From: Neotabrizicola shimadae
Lineage (GTDB): Bacteria; Pseudomonadota; Alphaproteobacteria; Rhodobacterales; Rhodobacteraceae
Assembly: GCF_019623905.1 (NCBI RefSeq)
Contig: NZ_CP069370.1
Location: 2,170,001-2,234,000, forward strand
Length of the DNA stretch: 64,000 nt
Reading direction: 5' to 3'
The notes beneath the pieces were generated by a model. It ran no database searches and was not told where the DNA came from. It saw nothing but the letters and a program-made list of their open reading frames with translations. Numbering within the stretch: position 1 is the stretch's first letter; each line of letters begins with the position of its first letter. Positions 51,779 to 58,247 of this stretch are shown piece by piece. Position numbers and translations under genes: made by a program.

Positions 51779-51960
51779 CGCCCGCCCTCCGGTCTTCGCG
51801 CCGGACCCTAGCCCCGCGCCCCGCAAAAGGCGAGGGCCGGGCATCTCTCCGCATCCGCCGCGCCGCACCAGAAACTTCGCCCCGCGACCCGCAAAGGTCG
51901 CGGCCAGTCGTGACCTCCGCCCCCGGCTCCGCTACCTCTGCCCCGCGACAGGAGACGAAC

Positions 51961-53973
51961 ATGACCCATTTTCTCGGCGTGGACACCGGCGGCACCTATA
52001 CCGATGCCGTCATCCTCGATGCCGGCACCGACCGCGTGCTCGGCTGGGCCAAGTCGCTGACCACCCGCGGCGACCTCTCGCTCGGCATCGGCCGCGCCGT
52101 CGATGCGGCCCTCGCCAACGCCGCCGTCACCCCGAACCAGATCTCCCTCGTCGGCCTCTCCACCACGCTCGCCACCAATGCGCTGGTCGAAGGCCAGGGC
52201 GGCCGCACCGCGCTCATCGCCATCGGCTTCGACGACGGCGACCTCGAACGCGGCGGCCTGGCCGAGGCGCTGAAGGGCGATCCGGTGATCCGCCTTTCCG
52301 GCGGCCACGGCCATGCCGGCCAGGAACTCGCCCCCCTCGACCTTACCGCGCTCGACGAAGCCGCCCGCCGTCTCGCCCCCGAGGTCGTGGGCTTCGCCGT
52401 GGCCGCCCGCTTCGCAACCCGCAACCCCGCGCATGAAATCGCCGCGCGCGATCTCATCCGCGCCGCCACCCACCGCCCCGTCACCTGCTCGCACGAACTG
52501 TCCGCCCAGTTGAACGGCCCCCGCCGCGCGCTCACCGCCGTGTTGAACGCCCGCCTCATCGGCATGATCGACGGCCTCGTCACCGCCTGCGAAAGCCACC
52601 TCGCCCGCATCGGCATCGCAGCCCCCCTCATGGCCGTGCGCGGCGACGGCGCGCTCATCTCCGCCGCCATGGTCCGCGAACGCCCGATCGAGACGATCCT
52701 CTCCGGCCCCGCCGCCTCCATCGTCGGCGCCCGCTGGCTGACCGGCGCCGCCGATGCGCTGGTTTCCGACATCGGCGGCACCACCACCGATGTCGCCGTG
52801 CTGAAGGCGGGTCTGCCGGAAATCGACCCGGCCGGCGCCATGGTCGGCGGCTTCCGCACCATGGTCGAAGCCGTCGCCATGCGCACCACCGGCCTCGGCG
52901 GCGACAGCGAGACCCACCTCATCACCGAAGGCCTGAACGGCGGCCTCCGCCTCGGCCCCCGCCGCCTCGTCCCCGTCTCCCTCCTCGCCGCCGACCACCC
53001 TGACATGGTGCACGAGGCGCTCGACCGCGCCCTGGCGTCAGAGACCGCCGGCGAATACGACGGCCGCTTCGTCATCCCCATGTCTCGGAACACCGCCGGC
53101 CTCGCCCCGCGCGAAGCAACGCTTCTCGCCCGGCTCGACCGCCCGCTTCCCCTCGCCCGCGCCCTCACCTCGCGGCTTGAAGCCGCCGCGCTCGACCGTC
53201 TGGTCGCCCGCGGCCTCGTCATGCTCTCGGGCGTCACGCCCTCCGATGCCTCCCATGTCCTCGGCCGGCTCGACAGCTGGGACGCCGGTGCCGCCGCCAA
53301 GGCGCTGCGCCTGATGGCCCGCCGCCGCACCGGCCGCGGCGACCGCTTCGCGCCGGACGAATCCACCCTCGCCTGGGCCATCATAGACCAGCTCACCGCC
53401 CAGACCGTCGATTGCCTCTTGGAAACCGCCTTCGCCGAAGACCCGGCCTTCGCAGGCGAAGACCCCGCCGCGCTCGCCCGCGCGCCCCTCACCCGCGCCG
53501 CGCTCGGCCCGCATCGCGGCCTGCTCGCCCTGGAGGCCCGCCTCGCAGTGCCGGTCATCGGCCTCGGCGCCTCCGCGCCCTCCTACTACGGCGCCGTGGG
53601 CGAAAGGCTCGGCTGCCCGATGATCCTGCCCGAACACGCCGGTGTCGCCAATGCCATCGGCGCCGTGGTGGGCCAGATCAGCCAGCGCGCCACCGGCCTC
53701 GTCACCAGCCCGTCCGAAGGCCGCTTCGCCCTGCACCGCCCCGAAGGCATCACCCTCTTCTCCGACCGCGACACCGCGCTCGCCGCCCTCGAAGCCGCGC
53801 TCACCGAGGAAGCCACCGCCCGCGCCCGCGCCGCCGGCGCCGAGGACCTGCACCTCACCGCCACCCGCGACCTGCGCGAGGCCGAGATCGAAGGCCGCTC
53901 CATGTTCATCGAGGCCACCGTCACCGTCACCGCCTCCGGCCGCCCCCGCGTCGCCCACGACCGCGCCGAGTGA
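51961..53973 (+). CDS. Hydantoinase/oxoprolinase family protein (HyuA-like)
   Basis: A 670-residue ATP-dependent hydrolase subunit of the N-methylhydantoinase A/oxoprolinase A family. HFLGVDTGGTYTDAVILD is the ASKHA-type phosphate motif at the N-terminus, and VSDIGGTTTDVAVLK (about 265) is the second. AGVANAIGAVVGQIS near the end is also typical. The start at 51961 follows GGAG. No HyuB-type partner gene lies next to it, which is unusual because A and B normally act together. Substrate unknown. Confidence 0.88.
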   Translation: MTHFLGVDTGGTYTDAVILDAGTDRVLGWAKSLTTRGDLSLGIGRAVDAALANAAVTPNQISLVGLSTTLATNALVEGQGGRTALIAIGFDDGDLERGGLAEALKGDPVIRLSGGHGHAGQELAPLDLTALDEAARRLAPEVVGFAVAARFATRNPAHEIAARDLIRAATHRPVTCSHELSAQLNGPRRALTAVLNARLIGMIDGLVTACESHLARIGIAAPLMAVRGDGALISAAMVRERPIETILSGPAASIVGARWLTGAADALVSDIGGTTTDVAVLKAGLPEIDPAGAMVGGFRTMVEAVAMRTTGLGGDSETHLITEGLNGGLRLGPRRLVPVSLLAADHPDMVHEALDRALASETAGEYDGRFVIPMSRNTAGLAPREATLLARLDRPLPLARALTSRLEAAALDRLVARGLVMLSGVTPSDASHVLGRLDSWDAGAAAKALRLMARRRTGRGDRFAPDESTLAWAIIDQLTAQTVDCLLETAFAEDPAFAGEDPAALARAPLTRAALGPHRGLLALEARLAVPVIGLGASAPSYYGAVGERLGCPMILPEHAGVANAIGAVVGQISQRATGLVTSPSEGRFALHRPEGITLFSDRDTALAALEAALTEEATARARAAGAEDLHLTATRDLREAEIEGRSMFIEATVTVTASGRPRVAHDRAE

Positions 53974-54007
53974 ACCGCCCGGCCTGAAAGCCCCCGGCAA
54001 CCCCACG

Positions 54008-54025
54008 CCCCGGCGCAGGCCGGGG
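54008..54025. repeat. CCCCGGCGCAGGCCGGGG hairpin, short copy of the dispersed element
   Basis: CCCCGG-CGCAGG-CCGGGG pairs 6 bp and matches the opening block of copies A (786) and B (49329); the rest of the element is not recognisable. The following 130 bases before the tRNA are low-complexity G/C-rich with no gene. Confidence 0.45.
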
Positions 54026-54162
54026 CCCCGACCCACCCACGAACACCGCGCCTCCCTCCCCCTCGTGGGGAGGGATGGGGAGGGGGGCACTCGCCACCCC
54101 GCGCAACCCCGCCATTTCCCGCTTGACGCCCCCGCCGCCCTGCCCTATCCCCCCGCCGCAGT

Positions 54163-54239
54163 GGCTAGGTAGCTCAGCTGGTTAGAGCACGCGACTCATA
54201 ATCGCGGGGTCGGGGGTTCGAGTCCCCCCCTCGCCACCA
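54163..54239 (+). tRNA. tRNA-Met (elongator, anticodon CAT)
   Basis: A complete cloverleaf: D-arm GCTC...GAGC, anticodon stem CGCGA/TCGCG with loop CTCATAA (anticodon at 54197-54199), T-arm GGGGG/CCCCC with loop TTCGAGT, discriminator A and encoded CCA. The GGCTAGGTAGCTCAG opening and GGGGTC variable region match elongator tRNA-Met rather than Ile2. The acceptor stem GGCTAGG/CCTCGCC has one T-C mismatch at pair 4-69. The retron-like cassette begins right after its terminator. Confidence 0.95.
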
Positions 54240-54245
54240 CTTACC

Positions 54246-54279
54246 CCAGAGGCCCGACCGGCAACGGTCGGGCCTCTGG
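54246..54279 (+). terminator. Terminator hairpin of tRNA-Met
   Basis: CCAGAGGCCCGACCG (54246-54260), loop GCAA, CGGTCGGGCCTCTGG (54265-54279): a perfect 15-bp stem 6 bases after the tRNA. There is no T-run, as is common in this group. Confidence 0.75.
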
Positions 54280-54562
54280 CGTTGCGGGGGCATCGCTGTT
54301 GCTACAGCAGTCCTCGAGGCGCAAGGGATCGAATGGCACTCTCTGCAACACCATCAACTGGACCAAGCCACAGCGTTACACCGACCAGAAGCGCAATGAT
54401 GTATCCATACACAAAGAGCGCCAGCAACCGATTAGAACCTTGCCAACGCTTACAAAACATCTAAATTCAGTTCGCAATGAACAACGTTAGCTTGCGTACA
54501 CTCCCATCTTCAGACGTTTCTGCAAGGATTGCATCCAAGTACCCCCAAGGCGATAGCTATCG
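54280..54562 (+). other. Left edge of the A+T-richer island, possible displaced HEPN N-terminus
   Basis: Composition changes here from very G+C-rich to near balanced. The only protein-like stretch is in frame from 54477: MNNVSLRTLPSSDVSARIASKYPQGDSYRCNKLA. It breaks off where the HEPN-like protein continues in another frame, so it may be that gene's displaced N-terminus after a one-base deletion. No other gene, promoter or repeat is evident. Confidence 0.4.
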
Positions 54563-55051
54563 ATGCAACAAGTTGGCCATCACCTTCAAGTTTTTGCACA
54601 CAATCATGCAGGGCTCGACCGCGACCTATTTGCTCGATCGGCATACAACCGCTATTATTACGGCTGCTTCTTGTTGCTTCGTGAGGCATACATGAAGATG
54701 GACCCCAGTTGGTCCAGCTTGCCACACAAGAGCTATCCTCAAGTACTGTCCGGCCAAATCTGCCGCAGATTGAAAACAGAAAAGGTGCGGGCACAACGAA
54801 CAGGAGACGTCCACCTTCTCAAGACCATAGATGCCGCACTGCGCGCAATACCTGAAATCTGCACAATCATCAAAGAAGCAAATGCCACGCGAGTGATCGC
54901 CGACTATGAGCCAACAGTTCTGGTCAGGTTTGATTCGAATGCACGGTTCTCGCTAAATGAGATTGACGTCAGTCGCGCGCACGGATGGCAATCAAGGATT
55001 CAAACACTTGTCGGCGCAGTGCTCACCGCCTGGAGGCAGATTGATGTATAA
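54563..55051 (+). CDS. HEPN-like protein of the retron cassette
   Basis: A 162-residue helical protein of the HEPN type. Residues 19-46 (DRDLFARSAYNRYYYGCFLLLREAYMKM) are the characteristic Tyr-rich helix. HKSYPQ follows at 55-60, and VIADYEP at 111-117 resembles the conserved ADY element of HEPN families. RTGDVH at 79-84 fits the spacing of an Rx4H ribonuclease motif, though the second residue is unusual. An in-frame stop lies just before the ATG, and a protein-like segment in the previous frame (from 54477) may be its displaced N-terminus. The 3' end overlaps the next gene by 8 bases. Effector or toxin is the likely role. Start and intactness are uncertain. Confidence 0.65.
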   Translation: MQQVGHHLQVFAHNHAGLDRDLFARSAYNRYYYGCFLLLREAYMKMDPSWSSLPHKSYPQVLSGQICRRLKTEKVRAQRTGDVHLLKTIDAALRAIPEICTIIKEANATRVIADYEPTVLVRFDSNARFSLNEIDVSRAHGWQSRIQTLVGAVLTAWRQIDV

Positions 55052-55772
55052 TTCGGAGCAGTTGATCGCCTTAGTTGAGAAGCATGGCGTCGAACTTGTT
55101 GGGCCAATACTAACTGATGTGACCGCTTCTGGAGATAGCCTTGCTTTTGTGCGATCCTCGGTTAGCATGGATGGCAAGAGGACACCGACAACTTTCCTGC
55201 TGAATAAGCTGGCGGGAGAGGTGCGCAAACTAGGGACTACTATCTCCTTTGTGAGAATTGACGGCGAGCGCGAAGACCTCGATGGAAGTTTAAAGACTAT
55301 GCTCCACGGAAAGTTTGGTGATCTAGTTAGGAACTCCTTCGCAAGTTTCGACGGGAAGAACGCGGATGTCTGGATTGAACCAAAGACATCCCTAGACCAG
55401 ACTCAGCGAAAATCTATTTCGGATAGCGTGTCGGCGTTTCTCCAACTTCTCGATATATCAACCCATCGCGTTGCATTTACTGCTACGGAGAACACACCAA
55501 GCTTGGTGGCCATTTTGAAGGCATTGAGAATTGTTGCGCCGTGCGACATAGGTGCGCTTTCTATTGCGTTGACCCGCAAAGGCTTTGATGTTCCGAATAG
55601 CATTTGGATGAATCATGAATTGGACAAGTTGCGCAAGGCTGGGCATGTCGTTCGTCGCAAGGACGGCCTGTACTTCCTCTCGTTGCAAGGGCTGACGATC
55701 CTGGGAACCGAAAAAAGCAGGCATAGCCCCGACGTTGCTCGGGCGCTTGCGCTCCATCGCAATCGCCTGTAA
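55044..55772 (+). CDS. Retron-associated protein with C-terminal winged-helix-like segment
   Basis: A 242-residue protein, start chosen for the TGGAGG site 8 bases before ATG. Residues 150-222 (LVAILKALRIVAPCDIGALSIALTRKGF...ELDKLRKAGHVVRRKDGLYFLSLQG) look like a winged helix, with helix-turn-helix spacing and a beta wing. The first 140 residues alternate strands and helices (FVRSSVSMDGKRTPTTFLL, TISFVRIDG, NADVWIEPKT) and match no family I know. It overlaps the HEPN-like gene by 8 bases, and its stop is 9 bases before the 5' end of the structured RNA. Regulator, DNA-binding adaptor or antitoxin of the HEPN-like partner are all possible. Confidence 0.6.
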   Translation: MYNSEQLIALVEKHGVELVGPILTDVTASGDSLAFVRSSVSMDGKRTPTTFLLNKLAGEVRKLGTTISFVRIDGEREDLDGSLKTMLHGKFGDLVRNSFASFDGKNADVWIEPKTSLDQTQRKSISDSVSAFLQLLDISTHRVAFTATENTPSLVAILKALRIVAPCDIGALSIALTRKGFDVPNSIWMNHELDKLRKAGHVVRRKDGLYFLSLQGLTILGTEKSRHSPDVARALALHRNRL

Positions 55773-55781
55773 TGTTTCTTA

Positions 55782-55928
55782 GTGGGAGTCTCGGGCGAGG
55801 GTGTGTATCATGCCCGTATGCCAAGGTCTACGACAGAAGGGCACCGGCCATGTCGTCGGTGGTCCTTCGAACCACCGACGACATGGCCGGTGCTTTCGAA
55901 AGCGAGCTTTGCTAAATGAGGCTCCCAC
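55782..55928 (+). ncRNA. Retron msr-msd RNA (candidate)
   Basis: GTGGGAGTCTC (55782-55792) can pair with GAGGCTCCCAC (55918-55928) over 11 bp with one G-U pair, matching retron a1/a2 end pairing. Inside lie a 23-bp perfect hairpin (55841-55863 with 55871-55893, loop CCTTCGA), as expected of the msd, a CGGGC/GCCCG pairing at 55792-55816 as an msr hairpin, and the 12-bp palindrome GCTTTCGAAAGC (55892-55903). The RNA ends inside the RT gene's first codons, so a2 doubles as coding sequence. Exact priming G is not clear; it would lie just after a1, near 55793. Confidence 0.72.
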
Positions 55929-56917
55929 ACCAACTTTTGAGTTCCCTGACTTTGTGCGCTGGTGATCCAGAGCACCTGATTGCTGCGTTAGGCAGAGTTT
56001 GCGATGACGATGAGCGCAGGGAGATCAGGCGTCTTGTAGAGATGGGACTTCCTCCTGTGACCTCCGAGGCGGCGCTTGCGGTGCTCACTGGCTACAATCG
56101 CGGTTTCATTTGGTCTCTCGTTCACCAGTCTGACAAGCACTATCGGGTATTTCGAGTCGCGAAGGGGCGCGGCTGGAGGCAAATTGAGTCCCCAAGGGTT
56201 GGACTTAAGTTCATTCAGAAGTGGCTGTCCATTCATGTTTCCGAGAGGCATTTTCCATTGGACGCTGTTCACGGATTTGTACCTGGAAGAAGCCATATCA
56301 CGGCGGCGCAAAAGCACCTTAATGCCGAGTGGGTGGTGTCGATGGATATCGAGGATTTCTTTCCGTCCACCAACCTCTCTGCTATTCGGTCCGGTCTACA
56401 GAAGATAGGCTATGTGTCGGAGGCGGCACTGAGTACAATTGAGCGCATTTGCTCGTTTCACGGCAGGCTTTCTCAGGGGGCTCCCACCAGCCCTCTGATC
56501 GCCAACCTTTGCATGAGCGCCACAGACGCACGGTTAGCTGCTATAGCCAGCGAAAAGAGTGCAACATTTACCCGATATGCTGACGACATAGTGTTTTCGG
56601 GAAAGGGAGACCCACCCGATGGGCTTGTTGAGGCCATTTCTGCTGCATTCGAAGGCACTCCTTGGAGGATAAACCGGGCAAAGACCAAAGTCAGCGTTGC
56701 TCCTGCTCGACTAAAGGTCCACGGATTACTGGTGCACGGCGAGCGACTTCGCCTGACGAAGGGGTATCGTAACCGAGTTCGTGCAATTTCGCATTTGGTA
56801 GCACACGGAAGGGTGCCAGCGGAGCGCCTCGCTGAGGCGGTCGGTCATCTTGGGTATTCTGCTCAGATCGATAGAGTGAATGCCAAAGAAGTAGGACAGG
56901 GGCCCAAGGCGCTCTGA
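55916..56917 (+). CDS. Retron-type reverse transcriptase
   Basis: A 333-residue reverse transcriptase. Residues 75-100 (HYRVFRVAKGRGWRQIESPRVGLKFI) are the retron RT opening. Then come AVHGFVPGRSHITAAQKHL (117-135), DIEDFFPS (144-151), LSQGAPTSPLIANL (185-198) and the active site RYADDIVFSG (220-229). VHGLLVHG (268-275) stands where retron RTs usually have VTG, and NAxxH is replaced by TAAQKHL. Length and lack of maturase or endonuclease domains favour a retron over a group II intron. The ATG at 55916 falls within the a2 arm of the RNA, so a later start is possible. It follows two likely effector genes and the RNA in one transcription unit. Confidence 0.85.
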   Translation: MRLPHQLLSSLTLCAGDPEHLIAALGRVCDDDERREIRRLVEMGLPPVTSEAALAVLTGYNRGFIWSLVHQSDKHYRVFRVAKGRGWRQIESPRVGLKFIQKWLSIHVSERHFPLDAVHGFVPGRSHITAAQKHLNAEWVVSMDIEDFFPSTNLSAIRSGLQKIGYVSEAALSTIERICSFHGRLSQGAPTSPLIANLCMSATDARLAAIASEKSATFTRYADDIVFSGKGDPPDGLVEAISAAFEGTPWRINRAKTKVSVAPARLKVHGLLVHGERLRLTKGYRNRVRAISHLVAHGRVPAERLAEAVGHLGYSAQIDRVNAKEVGQGPKAL

Positions 56918-56932
56918 TTTCAGTGATTTCAG
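56915..56932. repeat. 9-bp tandem direct repeat at the retron right edge
   Basis: TGATTTCAG occurs twice in direct tandem, the first copy including the RT stop codon. It lies near the boundary where high G+C sequence resumes. It may be chance or an insertion scar. Confidence 0.35.
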
Positions 56933-56947
56933 AAGTCAGGGCCAAAT

Positions 56948-57022
56948 CCTTAAGTCCAAGTTAATCCGCGCCCGCAACCCCTTGATTTTACAGGGTCCAC
57001 CAAAGCGTCCGAGCTCGGACGC
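56948..57022. repeat. 75-bp convergent-gene element, copy 3
   Basis: TTAAGTCCAAGTTAA (56950-56964), an AACCCCTTGA block, and the palindrome GCGTCCGAGCTCGGACGC (57005-57022). It separates the retron RT gene from the convergent LacI gene. Here the palindrome is 44 bases from the LacI stop. Confidence 0.75.
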
Positions 57023-57066
57023 CCCCGGACGGGCGGCAGCCCTTGCGGCCCCAGCCCCGGTCCTGG

Positions 57067-58110
57067 TCAGAAGCTCGGGCGGGTCACCACGACGGGGCGG
57101 CGCAGGATGTGGCGGGCCTCGCTGCGGCCCGAGATGCGGGACAGCAAGAGCTCGGCCGCCGTGGCCCCCAGCTCGTGCCCGGCCTGATCCACCGAGGCCA
57201 GCCCCACCAGCGGCAACCCCGCCACCCAGGAGTTATCGTAGCCGATGATCGCCAGGTCCCCCGGCACCGAAAGCCCCATGCCCCGGGCCACGTTGATCAG
57301 CGGCACGGCATCGAGGTCCGACCAGACAAAGACCGCCGCCGGCCGGTCCGGCGCCGACAGGAGCGCCCGCATCGCCTGGACCCGCCGCGCCTCGTTCTCG
57401 GGCTCCGAGGTCCGCACCGGCACCTCCAGCACCCGCGGCTCCGCCCCCGGCAACAGCCGCGCCATCGCCGCCCGATAGCCCGCGAGCCGCGTCCGGATCA
57501 CGCTGCCCTCCGGCTGGCCCTTCAGCATCGGCGTCACCAGCGCAACGTCCCGGTGGCCCCGCTCCACCAGCGCGGCCACCGCCATCCCCGCCCCCGCCGC
57601 ATCGTCCGCATTGACCGTGTCATAAAGAGGTGCGCCCGGATCGTGGTGCCCGATGGCCACGATCGGGATCTTCCGGGCGTAACGCTCGACCACCTCCCGC
57701 TCGATCATCGAAGCCACCAGGATCAGCCCATCCATCCGGCTGTCGATCATCGCCTCGATCAGGCTCGATTCCAGCGGCTGCCGCGCCTGCCCCATGCCCA
57801 TCAGCGCCTGATAGCGCGAGGGGGCCAGCACCCGGTTCACCCCGTCCACGATGTCGGCCACGAAGGGGTTGGCGATCTCGTTCAGCAGGATGCCCACCGT
57901 GTAGGTCCGCCCCCGCATCCCCCGTGCCGCCACCGAGGGCCGGTAGCCCAGCCGTTCGATCGAGGCATTGACCCGCTGCCGCAGCGCCTCGCTGACCCCA
58001 TAGGCGTCGCGCAGCACCTTCGATACGGCCGCAACCGAGACCCCGGCATCCTCGGCCACGGTCCGGATCGTCACGCGGCGGCCTGCGGCCGGGCTGTCCT
58101 GTTTGTTCAT
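57067..58110 (-). CDS. LacI family repressor of the rhamnosidase operon
   Basis: A 347-residue LacI/GalR regulator. The head VTIRTVAEDAGVSVAAVSKVLRDAYGVSEALRQRVNASIERLGYRP (residues about 13-59) precedes the sugar-binding domain, which ends ILRRPVVVTRPSF. The start at 58110 (MNKQD) is chosen because the 19-residue longer form lacks a ribosome site. It diverges from the GH78 rhamnosidase operon with 137 bases between, which contain a candidate operator (58176-58197). Codon use resembles the PLP and FAH genes. Confidence 0.93.
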   Translation of the reverse strand: MNKQDSPAAGRRVTIRTVAEDAGVSVAAVSKVLRDAYGVSEALRQRVNASIERLGYRPSVAARGMRGRTYTVGILLNEIANPFVADIVDGVNRVLAPSRYQALMGMGQARQPLESSLIEAMIDSRMDGLILVASMIEREVVERYARKIPIVAIGHHDPGAPLYDTVNADDAAGAGMAVAALVERGHRDVALVTPMLKGQPEGSVIRTRLAGYRAAMARLLPGAEPRVLEVPVRTSEPENEARRVQAMRALLSAPDRPAAVFVWSDLDAVPLINVARGMGLSVPGDLAIIGYDNSWVAGLPLVGLASVDQAGHELGATAAELLLSRISGRSEARHILRRPVVVTRPSF

Positions 58111-58175
58111 GCTCGCGCCGTCCTGCGTCCCACTCCGCAAGGTAGGCAAAAAACTGTTGCGCCGCAATCAGAGTT

Positions 58176-58197
58176 GTAGAACGATAAACGTAGAACG
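58176..58197. promoter_or_regulatory. Candidate operator between LacI gene and GH78 operon
   Basis: GTAGAACG occurs twice in direct orientation, at 58176-58183 and 58190-58197, 14 bases apart (start to start). It is centrally placed between the divergent LacI and GH78 genes. LacI-family sites are usually palindromic, so this is a modest candidate. Confidence 0.4.
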
Positions 58198-58247
58198 GTG
58201 CACGCCAGAATCGCTTGAGGAGGCGCTGGCGCATCGCGGGAGGTAGT

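Noticed and set aside
54163-54239. tRNA-Ile2 (CAT anticodon modified to read AUA)
   Set aside because: The GGCTA opening, GAGCAC and GGGGTC segments match elongator tRNA-Met; Ile2 genes usually begin GGCCC and have a different variable region.
54299-54490. A 63-codon open frame after the tRNA terminator
   Set aside because: It has no ribosome site, a random-looking composition and no continuation into the HEPN-like gene. The frame starting at 54477 is more protein-like.
55841-55893. Ordinary transcription terminator of the accessory genes
   Set aside because: It lacks a T-run, lies between outer arms that pair with each other, and the RT gene starts only 22 bases later; retron msd fits better, though terminator function is not excluded.
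55916-56917. Group II intron maturase or diversity-generating RT
   Set aside because: There are no intron domains, maturase or endonuclease segments, and no template/variable repeat pair. The upstream paired RNA and gene length fit a retron.
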